Shown piece by piece: positions 1-9,586 of a stretch of DNA of 64,000 nt. The notes below the pieces were generated by a model. It was given only the letters and a program-made list of their open reading frames with translations. It made no database searches and was not told the origin of the DNA. Where the stretch lies: assembly GCA_029962745.1 (NCBI GenBank), contig CM057161.1, positions 6,647,876-6,711,875 on the forward strand. The letters are read 5' to 3'. Source of the DNA: Echinometra lucunter. Lineage: Eukaryota; Echinodermata; Echinoidea; Camarodonta; Echinometridae. The position numbers were made by a program, and so were the translations under genes. Positions within the stretch are counted from its first letter, which is position 1. Every line of letters begins with the position of its first letter.

Positions 1-394
1 CGAAATTTGTGCTTTTGTCCAACGTGTCCCTAAAACTTGAAAGATATGGGTCTAAATATTAAAGGAACCTGACTGGTAAATAGTTTATAAAATGTCAAGG
101 GCATATTTTATCAATTCATTTCATTTGAAAAGAAACTACATCACCATTTTATAATAATAGCTAGGTATCATGATAGAGCATTTCAAAAAATTGTGTTCAA
201 AATGCTGATTCTAGGTTTCTAATTGAGCTATAAATGCACCCTTATAAGTACGTCCTCAAATAATTGGTAAAGTGCTCATCTTTCGGAGGAATACTCACCA
301 CGTTGTTTTCACCTCTATAGCAGCCACCACGAGATGTACTGTAACATACGCCCACATACTAAAACATGAAAGAGAGAATTTTTTTTTGATAATA

Positions 395-510
395 GCAAGA
401 TGATAAGATCTACTTGTATCCCTTTTCTTGGTTTGATAATAATGACAAAGATGATAAGATGATAATAATAACAAGATGATAAGATCTACATGTATCCCTT
501 CTCTTGGTTT
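395..510. repeat. 76-bp-period local duplication
   Basis: A roughly 40-bp segment (caagatgataagatctac followed by tgtatccctt and cttggttt) occurs at 395-434 and again at 471-510 with two or three mismatches. GATAATAATAA-type simple sequence separates the copies. It looks like a local duplication by slippage; no function can be assigned. Confidence 0.7.
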
Positions 511-1639
511 TATTTTTTTTATTCAAGAGAATAGTTGCTGACTGTGAACATTTTAAATTTGCAAAAATGTGTAACTGGATTTTATGGGTGTTTTTTGCCC
601 TGGAATTACAGCCCTAATTTTTGTTTAGCATTCCCTCTTGAAAAGACAAATCTGGAGCAGGAAAACGGGTAGATGTATACAATACATCTACCATATCCAC
701 TCATCACTAATGAGAGAATTTATTGTGAAGACACTTGCCAATAGAGTAGTATATGGCAAGATAGTCATTAAAATACACATTTTTAAAAAGCGAACATGGT
801 AAAATGCAACGGATATCTCTGGATATAGGTGAGCATGCACATATCCTTCAAGTCTAAATAACACAGATTTGGACATGTATACATATATGACATACATACA
901 CGTGTGCTGTTTTGAGAGTTAATACAAGGAGCCCCTCCAGACTATAGAGCTTGTACTTTAGAGCACTGCTCTCAAGGACATCAATCTAAAATGTCTAAAC
1001 ATTTGCTGACAATCGAGCAAAATGAAAGTCCTCAGTTTAAAATTTGGGGGGAAATACGTAAAATTTGCTGACAATTTTTGAGGTGTCTTTTTTTAGACAA
1101 TTTTTTTGGGGGTCGGTGGGACATGTCCTCCTATCCATCCCCTAATTGACACCTATGATTGCTCTGGGATTTATCTGCTTAGTTCCAACTAGAACTTGCC
1201 AATTTGAGTGCATTCCTGACCAGAACTCTATTCCAGTAAAATAGGACCCTCGGGAAATAGATAAAGTCTAATCCCTTCCAAGTCTCATCCTTTAAGAAAT
1301 CATATAACTTTCTATTTTTATATAGCTACCAGTATAAACCTGTATTAGCACTATACATTTAATGTTCCACTATTACACCACATAAAGTCTATAATCATAT
1401 AATCATTAAAATTACAATTCAGCTTAAAGCAAAAGTGTCTCTTTCATGATATCAACAATAAATAAATGAAAACTTGCATTAAATGAAGACAGGAATAACC
1501 AGTTTTTAAAGTTTTCATTATACTAATATACCGTAGTGACACTAGTTGTGGCGGGGTTTTACAGCTTTTGTTTTGTATTTTTCATAAATTTTCATTCCAT
1601 ATTACGATTCACTGGTCACTCGAAGGCCAAAATACTAAA

Positions 1640-1848
1640 TACTAGTGTACAATCTCAGAGTGGTTCGTTGCGTCGGGCGATTACAGCGTGGAGGCAATGA
1701 AGCAAATCCACGACGCTTTCGCTGTACCAGTGTTGGCGCAAGTTGCAGCTGGATTGGCACGGCTGTCATGGGAGCTGGCTATAATAATATATAATTTCTG
1801 TCTTGCAATTACTTTTGAATAAACTACCATCATCATCATCATCATCGT
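1640..1848 (+). repeat. Possible retroposon 3' end with CAT-repeat tail
   Basis: A GC-richer island of about 200 bp in AT-rich surroundings ends in gaataaactac followed by a (CAT)n run at 1828-1846. An AATAAA-like signal followed by a short microsatellite tail is how many CR1-like LINE or SINE copies end. I see no protein match and no tRNA-like head, so it could be an ordinary microsatellite next to unique DNA. Confidence 0.3.
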
Positions 1849-2749
1849 ACACTATTCCCCAGACACTTTCATCCGAATATGCCTTCTTTATCAAATATGA
1901 TCATCCTCTACCTTAACATCATAATAGCTAATCTTTAGCCAAGGCACTTGGATGCTGTTATTTCCCTAAACGCGCCTGAATACTTAGACTAATCAAACGA
2001 CAGCTGTTATACGTGGCCGGAGGTTCGTCAGCACCAAGGCCTTTACTAACCTGAGTAGTTGTTGTAGTTTTTTTTCTTTTGTTTTGTATTATATTTCCAC
2101 TACCTAATCAGTAGATAATTAGATGCAAAGTAGCTTTAATACCGAGAAAGCCCCCCAAACCGCCCATTCGAATCCGATACACCAATCAGAGTAGACAATT
2201 CCAGAGAACTTACGAATATTTATTATTCACATGTGCCTAACGTTCGACGTGTTGTACGATAACAATCGACCAGCTGATTGCGTAAACCACTATGCGTAGG
2301 TTGAAATGAAAAAGAGAGAGGAAAATTTTACGATAGATCTACTTATTTAGCAAAAATAGTAAATACAGCTAGTCATCAAATTATTTACTTTCTTTAATAA
2401 ATCTATCTGTTTTATTGAAAATTGAACTAAATATTATTCATTAATTAGTTCATTTGAATATCTATCCCCCTGTAACTTAATGAACGAATCCATATAACAC
2501 ACCGCGGTTAAAACAGTTACGATTGGTCACGATCGTTGCTAGCTGCTGTATATGCAAGACCCTCCTACATATGCATGAGCTCCGCAAGTTAGCAAAGGCC
2601 TCGATGCTGACGAGGCTCAGTTCACTGATCACTGCCATAAATTCACACTGTTTAGTCTATTTTTCAAACCCTGCTTGGCAGACAAGCAGCATGCGAGGCC
2701 TTGCCCAAAGGCTACATAATAGCATATAGTCCCCGTGATCGTACACTTT

Positions 2750-2826
2750 CATCATAATCAAAATCATTATCATCAACAACATTTTCATACATCCTCACCA
2801 TCACCATCATCATCATCATCATCATT
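2750..2826. repeat. CAT/ATC microsatellite
   Basis: Imperfect trinucleotide repeat. The purest part, (CAT)n, is at 2797-2825, preceded by degenerate ATCAT-like units. Confidence 0.85.
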
Positions 2827-3280
2827 TCTATCATTGCAATGACTATGTTATATAGCTTTGGCGTAATCTTAAAAGAAATAACCAATTAACGTCAATATAT
2901 CATTATGTGTATGGTACATGTATATGGGCGCGCCACCACTGGTGCAGGGCCCCCTTAGAATTCGGAGTCTGAGTGAGATTAGTTTTTTCTTAAACAATAG
3001 TTCTTTCTCTTTCAAATTTTGAGGGAGGCATGGCGTATGGGACTCTTCTCTTAAAGTTGAATTCATTCAACTTAACAGCTTAGACAGACCGGTAGAATCA
3101 CCCGCTAGCGCGCAACAGCGATATTCCACCTGCAATGTGCATTAATAGAAGTAGGTCAGTTTACGTTGGTCACCATCATCGAAGTCATAGGTAATACCGT
3201 AATGGGTGCGCCACCACTGGTGCCACTACGGTACATGTACGAAGAAATTACTGCCTCTATGTACTGAGAGTACCCTTTCC

Positions 3281-3474
3281 TTAAAATAGCATTGCGATAT
3301 TTCTCTGTGATGCAACACCTACTGAATCGGAGATGGTTCCTCTATCATGGATGACTGTCAAGCTCTGATTACTCCCAAGGAAGATAGGGTCATCCCTTGT
3401 GGCCCTTGGGAAACCGTTCACCACTCTGGGATCTTGTGCTGGTTCATCTGTTAAACTAATTTCACTTCTGTCAC
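3281..3474 (-). CDS. Possible 3'-terminal exon of an unknown host gene
   Basis: On the minus strand an AG splice-acceptor context (tatttcag, ending at 3475) is followed by about 64 codons ending in TAA at 3281. The predicted peptide is mixed and hydrophilic, with runs such as SEISLTDEPAQDP and DDPIFLGSNQS. It does not look like a mobile element or low-complexity translation, unlike nearly all other short frames here. I do not recognise the protein. No partner exon can be shown upstream (higher coordinates), where the CR1-like LINE begins at about 3991. It may be a real terminal exon, a processed fragment or chance. RNA data or conservation would decide it; confidence is low. Confidence 0.28.
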
Positions 3475-3990
3475 CTGAAATATGAAAACATATAGTATTA
3501 AACAAAAGTGAGTACACCCATACAAAACGAATAGTTTACGTGCAAAAAAAAAGAGATAAATGCCCTTTTTTTTAATTTTAAAGTAAGGTCACTGTCATAT
3601 AGTATAAAGTGATACTTTTCAAATGATACATTGCTCATTACACTAAAAGGTATATTGTTGGTGTTATGGTCAAAGTAGCATAAATTGTCCTTTTCTTCCA
3701 TTATTTTTCATGATCTTTAATTGCATCTCAATTTGACAAAAATGGATATATCAATATTTGCATTCAAACTCTTCTCACAAGAAGATGCATTGACCACATC
3801 TTACACCTCCATCCAAATTCAATTTAGTTCATAGCTCAAACTGCTCTTGAAATATTGAAATAACCAGAAAAACTATAAGTACATTTTGAATAACCTCTAT
3901 GAACTATCACCTTTGACCCCACAACCCAAAATCTTCCGTAATCACTATGGCTCACTATGATGATGTATAGTACCAAGTCTGAGTTAGTAC
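3475..3990. other. Non-coding spacer
   Basis: AT-rich DNA between the candidate exon and the 3' tail of the CR1-like LINE. Poly-A and poly-T runs at 3545-3580. No gene or defined repeat seen. Confidence 0.6.
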
Positions 3991-6900
3991 TTTTTTTCAT
4001 TTCATTTTTCATTTCATTTATTTCCACATAAAAACACATGATACATAATATACATAAAGCTGAACATAATTGTGGAGGAGTCACTAAAAGCCAAGGGCTT
4101 GTCAAGAGTGACTCCTACTGTAGAGTTACTTTTACATAATACATATACATAATACAAGTATCAAATTATTACAAGGAAAGAATATTACTACAAAAGAGAG
4201 AGGGAAGAAGAAAGGAAAGCAAGAAGGAGATTGATAAAGTGATAAAACAAGCAAGTTATGTGTTGGTTATTACATTACATATTCTCTAGTAGCAACTGTT
4301 TATATTTTCTCTTAAAATGGTTTAAAGATTTACTTTGTCTTATGCTATCAGGTAGATTATTCCATAACAGTGGACCTTCATAAAATATTGATGATTTAGC
4401 AACTTGTTTCTTCATCAAAGGTGGATGAAATTTATCCTTATTTCGGGTATTATATGTATGTACATCTTTATTGAATAAGAAGAATGATTCGAAAGACTTG
4501 GGTAGCAAGTTGTTATAGCAACAGTACATAAAAGTAGCAATATAATATTGACACATTTCATTAATTGGCAAAATATTTGTTTTTTTGAACAAGGGTTTGC
4601 TAGAAGATAGATAAGTGGAATGAGTTACAATACGTATGGCCTTCTTCTGTAAGACATGTATGCGATTCAATTTAGTTTTAGAAGCAAATCCCCAAACCAC
4701 TATACAGTAACCTAAGTATGATGTAATAAAAGAATGATATAAGACCTTCAGGACATCCTGTGGTAAAAAACTTAGTTTATTAAGTATTCCTATACTTTTT
4801 GCAAGTTTGTTATTCAATTGTGAGATATGCGGGTTCCAAGTAAGTTTTTCGTCAATTGTAACACCCAAAAAATTAAATTCTTTAACGCGTTGTATCGGGA
4901 TATTTCTAAATAATAATGGTCTATGGTTATTTACATTCTTGCAAGTACCAAATATCATATATTTTGTTTTTTCAACATTCAAAATCATATGGTTTGTTTT
5001 CATCCATGTGTCTATGTATTCTAATTGTTCATTCATGGTTATTATAAGATTTTCAGTATCATTTCCTGTTAAGTAGACGGATGTGTCATCTGCAAATAAT
5101 ATGTATTTAAGTTTGTCAGAACTACAGTAAATATCATTAATGTAAATTAAAAATAACAGCGGACCAAGTATTGATCCCTGGGGCACTCCACATCCTACCG
5201 TCACTTGATGTGACATACTCCCATTTAAATAAACATATTGTTGTCGATTACATAAATAATCAATGAACCACTGTAGTGAAATACCTCTAATACCATAATG
5301 TAAAAGTTTGCAAATCAAAATGCTATGGTCAATTATATCGAAAGCTTTTGTTAGATCTATAAATACGGAAATCAATTTATCATTTTTATTGATTGATTCA
5401 TTAATATTCTGAACTAATTGTAATAATGCTGAGGATGTGGAGTGCCCGTTTCTGAATCCATACTGACTTTGATATAAAACATTATTTTTGTTTAGAAAAG
5501 AGATCAGTCTGTTGTAAATGCATCTTTCAAGAATTTTGCTAAATACAGGGAGTACTGCAATCGGTCGATAATTATTCATATTTTCTCTATCTCCTCTCTT
5601 GTGAATAGGTATCACTTTAGATATTTTCATTTTACTTGGAACTACACCTTGCTGTATACTGGAATTAAGAATATTACACAGTGGAGAAACAATAAAATAA
5701 ATTGCTCGTTTGAGTACTTGCACACAAATGGAATCAAAACCAGGACTTGTGTTGTTCTTCATTTGTTTAACAATTTCAATAATTTCGCTACAGGTGATAG
5801 GGTTAAAATATATTGAAGATGAGTTGGGTTTCTTTAAGAACGAACGAAAATCATTAAGTCCATGATCTGTTCCTTGTTTATCAATGAGTTGTTTACCAAC
5901 AGTCGAAAAAAATTCATTTAGAGCATTTGCCATTTGCACATTGTCTGTTATTGTTTCATTATTCACCTTAAGACTTGCAATATTAGTATTTTTTACATTT
6001 TTTTTGAGAAGTTTGTTTATTAGTTTCCACATACAAGTCATGTCATTTTTTACACTTTCAAATTTATTCAAGTAATACATGGATTTGGCATATTTTAGTT
6101 TTGAGTTTAATGAATTCCGAAATTTGGTATATTTCAGCTTGTTATTCAAAGTTGGATTTAAAACATACTGTTTATGTAAGTGCCTTCGTTTTGTACAAAG
6201 ATTTTTCAAAGTATTATTTAACCATGGTTTCCTCACACTATTTTTACTATGTTTACACTTTTCCAATGGAAAACTTTTATCGTACAACAGCTGAAATTTT
6301 GATAAAAAAGAATTATATGAAACCTCAACATCATAGTCATTAATATCCCAATCAATGCATTGTAATTCATCTAAAAATTTCTGGAGCTTTGTTTCATTTA
6401 CAATTCTTCTATAAACAACATCTTCTGAGTTATTTCCTAAGAAAGAAAATGAGTCGAACAACATTAAACAAACTGGCAAGTGGTCACTTATGTCTGCTGT
6501 TAATATGGCAGAATTACCATGTTTGTCAGAATTAGTAAAAATGTTATCTAATATTGTAGCTGTAGTTGGTGTTATTCTGGTTGGCTTTGTTATTGTAGGA
6601 TAAAAAGAATTGCTAAACATAATATTCAAAAATGATTCAACATTATTGCAACAATCATGTTTCAACAAATCAAAATTGAAGTCACCAAGAATATAGCATT
6701 CATATTGGAGGGTATTTACCCTGTTGAATATCTCCACAAGGTCATGTTCAAAGTTAACAAAGGATAAGTCCGGAGGACGATACATGACACCAATGAGTTT
6801 ATTTTTACCTCTACCTGGAATTTCAATAAAAAAGTATTCAAGAGAAGATGATTGCACTAAATCATGTCTTACTTCATATTTCACAGATTTGTGTACATAA

Positions 6901-7652
6901 AAACCAGTTCCTCCACCTCTTTTTTGAGTTCTGTTATTAACTATAAGGTCATAATCAGTCAATTGGTACATGTTCAAGTAAGATGAACTATTAAGCCAAG
7001 TTTCTGTAATAGCTATTACCTTAAACCTGTGATTTACATCACTCAAGAGCAATTCCACATCTTCAAAGTTTTTTGAAATGCTTCTACAATTAACGTGTAA
7101 TAGAGAAAAACAATTGTCATTATAACATGTTGTATATACATTAAAATCATCGACAGAATAATAGCTACATTGAGTACTAAGTTCTCCAGAATTTTCAAAT
7201 AAAAATGCATTTTGTATCTCATGTGTAGTATTCTTCACTATTACATGAGTGTCAGGTTGAACTCTGTCATAAAAAAATGTAAACATTGCTTCAGAGTATT
7301 CTCTTTCATCCTTAAAGTGATTAAAAGGCAACACTTCACCAATACAGTTTTGGCACAGTACTTTCATATCATTATGTGATCTGTCATTTACTTCTGAAAA
7401 AGACACATTTATCATAGAAAAGGGAACATTCAATGAGCAATTATAACATGTAAGATGTCCAAGCCTTGAGTTTGTTCTGCTGCTACTCATCATGGGCATA
7501 TGAGAAATTTTCACTTAAAATATGTAATGCAATGTAAATCCAACATACTGTAGTACTGTCAAGAGAAAAAGAGTAGCAGATGAAAAGAAACATAGTGTAA
7601 CACTTTCAAATTATTACAAAAATAACAATGTTAAAATCTTAATTCTACCACT
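3991..7652 (-). mobile_element. CR1/jockey-type non-LTR retrotransposon
   Basis: A minus-strand LINE. Its 3' end is defined by a GGAAATAAATG segment running into an AAATG/AAAATG microsatellite tail at 3991-4020, typical of CR1-like elements that lack a plain poly(A) tail. About 250 bp of 3' untranslated sequence follows the stop at 4275. One long frame (4275-7514) holds endonuclease and reverse transcriptase. A separate ORF1 is not visible. The 5' limit is unclear: 138 bp upstream of the start codon the sequence is cut by the Gypsy insertion at 7653, so more 5' leader could lie beyond 14692. The unbroken frame points to recent activity. Confidence 0.8.
4275..7514 (-). CDS. LINE endonuclease/reverse transcriptase (CR1/jockey group)
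   Basis: A 1079-residue protein that nicks target DNA and reverse-transcribes its own RNA at the nick. Residues 1-135: leader with paired cysteines (CYNC near 23-26, CQNC near 54-57) that could form a small zinc ribbon. Residues about 137-352: APE-type endonuclease, with the metal-binding Glu in ITETW (E171), LGDFNF (D278, N280) and the SDH motif (D344, H345). Residues about 630-880: reverse transcriptase, with IDLTKAFD (D720, D725), GVPQGSILGPLLF and FADD (807-810). The C-terminal LWNNLPDSIR stretch is the usual end of CR1/L2-like proteins. No stop or frameshift is seen and all key acidic residues are present. The start is the first Met of the frame. The exact clade (CR1, Crack, Daphne or jockey) was not determined. 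Confidence 0.9.
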   Translation of the reverse strand: MKISHMPMMSSSRTNSRLGHLTCYNCSLNVPFSMINVSFSEVNDRSHNDMKVLCQNCIGEVLPFNHFKDEREYSEAMFTFFYDRVQPDTHVIVKNTTHEIQNAFLFENSGELSTQCSYYSVDDFNVYTTCYNDNCFSLLHVNCRSISKNFEDVELLLSDVNHRFKVIAITETWLNSSSYLNMYQLTDYDLIVNNRTQKRGGGTGFYVHKSVKYEVRHDLVQSSSLEYFFIEIPGRGKNKLIGVMYRPPDLSFVNFEHDLVEIFNRVNTLQYECYILGDFNFDLLKHDCCNNVESFLNIMFSNSFYPTITKPTRITPTTATILDNIFTNSDKHGNSAILTADISDHLPVCLMLFDSFSFLGNNSEDVVYRRIVNETKLQKFLDELQCIDWDINDYDVEVSYNSFLSKFQLLYDKSFPLEKCKHSKNSVRKPWLNNTLKNLCTKRRHLHKQYVLNPTLNNKLKYTKFRNSLNSKLKYAKSMYYLNKFESVKNDMTCMWKLINKLLKKNVKNTNIASLKVNNETITDNVQMANALNEFFSTVGKQLIDKQGTDHGLNDFRSFLKKPNSSSIYFNPITCSEIIEIVKQMKNNTSPGFDSICVQVLKRAIYFIVSPLCNILNSSIQQGVVPSKMKISKVIPIHKRGDRENMNNYRPIAVLPVFSKILERCIYNRLISFLNKNNVLYQSQYGFRNGHSTSSALLQLVQNINESINKNDKLISVFIDLTKAFDIIDHSILICKLLHYGIRGISLQWFIDYLCNRQQYVYLNGSMSHQVTVGCGVPQGSILGPLLFLIYINDIYCSSDKLKYILFADDTSVYLTGNDTENLIITMNEQLEYIDTWMKTNHMILNVEKTKYMIFGTCKNVNNHRPLLFRNIPIQRVKEFNFLGVTIDEKLTWNPHISQLNNKLAKSIGILNKLSFLPQDVLKVLYHSFITSYLGYCIVVWGFASKTKLNRIHVLQKKAIRIVTHSTYLSSSKPLFKKTNILPINEMCQYYIATFMYCCYNNLLPKSFESFFLFNKDVHTYNTRNKDKFHPPLMKKQVAKSSIFYEGPLLWNNLPDSIRQSKSLNHFKRKYKQLLLENM

Positions 7653-7836
7653 TGTTGTGATATATATAGGACTATATTGATACGCGCGCAAGGTGTCAAG
7701 CAACGCGCGGTTATGAGTCGCAATAAAGATCTCGCCAAGATGTAGTTACCAGCCCCACAGATCCGTCTACCAAATCTCGTATTTTGTGAGTTGTATAACT
7801 GTCAACATATCAAATAGACAGCAACACATCACAACA
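7653..7836 (+). repeat. 5' LTR of the intact Gypsy element
   Basis: 184 bp, starting TG and ending CA. It contains a TATATATA run at about 7661-7668, a possible promoter, and AATAAA at 7722-7727, a likely polyadenylation signal. Two GCGCGC-containing segments lie between them. Identical to the copy at 14504-14687. Confidence 0.95.
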
Positions 7837-7849
7837 TGGTGGCAGCGGT
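7837..7849 (+). promoter_or_regulatory. tRNA primer-binding site (probably tRNA-Leu)
   Basis: TGGTGGCAGCGGT begins at the first base after the LTR, the normal place for a minus-strand primer-binding site. From memory it matches, over 13 bases, the complement of the 3' end of animal tRNA-Leu ending ...CCGCTGCCACCA. The match stops at the next base. The degraded Gypsy at 42.7-45.9 kb has the same first 11 bases. Confidence 0.75.
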
Positions 7850-9586
7850 TACGGATAGAAAACTATGGAACTGAATTTAACTGTTTCTTGAACTGAGTGA
7901 GCAGATTTATTTAGTTTGGCGCTGGACCAGCCCGACCCAAAACTTCTACGGCACATGGTATAATGCATCATGACAATGTGCATACCGTACGTGTAAAACG
8001 CAAGTGTACAAGACTCAGTTCCAGGTCACACTTCTCAGTATCGATCTGACAGGATCTACTCATGTATGTAGCTATCGCTCTTGGATATCGAAATCCGTGC
8101 AGCAAGTGAGAGAGCTGTGTGGTGATCAACATCGCACAATGAATGCATCGTTCATGGACGCTTTGCTGTTGTTGCATTCTTGTTCTCGTGACCGTGCTAG
8201 CAGAACGGCGAGTATCTTGTGATAATCAGTGTCACGCCAAATCACTTTTGAACGCTATGCTGTGATGAACGTGCAGCCATAACTCCAGTGTTTCTCCTTT
8301 TAATGAGAGGAATCAAGTTGAGATTGACTTTCCAGTTTAACGCTGATGCTGAATTTTCCTGGACCAGGTTAGATAAGTCTATAGTCGACACCGTCGGAAG
8401 CTCCGAGGACCGACATCCAAGGACCAGTGTTGATCAGAACTGTCATCAGTAAGGAATCAAGTCTTCAAGGCCAAGGATCAGAAGCACCCAACCCAAAGTT
8501 ATTGAACTTGAACTTGAACTTGAAGCCTGACTTTAATGCATCTGTATCAGAGATCAATCAGTGATTCTGAGCAGCTGATACATTCATTGAACTTTGTGAA
8601 CATTTGAATTCTGTGAACATTTCAACTTCATTGACACTTTCGTCTTGTTGCTACATAATTGATATCAATTGTCAATGTTCATGTATTGTATCGAAAGACT
8701 AAACAATGCCATGTTTGTTGTAAACAGGACCGAGGTTACGGATAAAGCTTAGTCCGTCTTTCAGTCCAACTGTAAACAGGACCAAGTCCAGTAAATCCAA
8801 ATAGACTCCACTGCTATTAATTAATAGTCCAGTAGCCTAGATCCAGCTAGGCCTAGTTGGTCCAGTGAAAGTTGGTCAGTGTCATTCCATTGATATCAGT
8901 CGATAAGGTTTTGTTAGAGCAACTAACCTAGGCCCGAGCCAGGACCAAGTCTAAGCAGGTCCAAAGTGTTGCTAGTCCAAAGTGGATACCTAGTCTTATT
9001 ACAAAGTCCAAGACAAATCAAATAATTCTAGAATCTAATAGTTCAGAACTGACTACTACTTGCAAAGAGTGTTACAGCTTAGTATTCAGTTCAGACCAGG
9101 ACCAGGCAAAGAGGTCCAGAATATACATGTATTAGAGATCTAGACCTAGGACCAAAAGGAAGTAGGTCCAAGTCGTATTGTGAGATTAATTTAGTTCAGT
9201 CCAATTAGTAGCCCAAGACAAGACAAAGCAGATTTAAAAGTGTAGGCTACTAGATGTTTTACTCCAGGACCAGATGTACAGTAAGGCCCAGAGTGTAGTC
9301 CAGTTACAGGTCCAAGTTCTTGCATATTCATTATAGCCTACAGGGTTATATCCTTGCGTATATTTGCAACTTGGCTGATTGTGAAAATTGAAACAAGTGT
9401 GTTTAGTCCAGATTTGATTGTATCTTACATTTAAATATGTTGTATTATTGATGTACTTTATCTTTCTGCACATTTGTATGCATTCTCACTGGGTGTAAGA
9501 CTATTCACACATTACTACCAGCCAAATTTAACTTCACACTTCATATACTGATATACTTTAGTCAGAAACTATCAAGCCTTGCAATC
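7850..9586 (+). other. Long Gypsy leader rich in GGACC/GGTCC motifs
   Basis: About 1.74 kb of untranslated leader between PBS and gag. Small frames (for example 8004-8222) show no domain and are probably chance. The section 8361-9314 carries nine GGACC(A/G) and five GGTCCA hexamers; the two types are complementary, so RNA copies could pair within or between molecules. A TGTAAACAGGACC segment also occurs twice (near 8720 and 8771). Possible roles are genome packaging, dimerisation or ribosome entry, all inferred. Confidence 0.6.

Larger units (their letters stand above)
1..3280. other. AT-rich intergenic DNA
   Basis: No gene is visible here. Short open frames on both strands lack recognisable domains and look like chance. 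The stretch holds a 76-bp local duplication near 395-510, a possible retroposon end near 1640-1848, CAT-repeat microsatellites near 1830 and 2800, and a duplicated GCGCCACCACTGGTG segment near 2929 and 3208. Around 1090-1160 a G-rich then C-rich patch resembles the ends of G-rich MITEs seen elsewhere in the window, but I could not define borders. Confidence 0.6.

Noticed and set aside
2929..3222. GCGCCACCACTGGTG copies as target duplication of a 280-bp insertion
   Set aside because: The segment between has no TIRs, tail or other element signature, so it is left as an unexplained duplication.
8004..8222. Small frame in the Gypsy leader as an extra gene
   Set aside because: No domain; an antisense frame (7968-8177) overlaps it and composition is ordinary leader.
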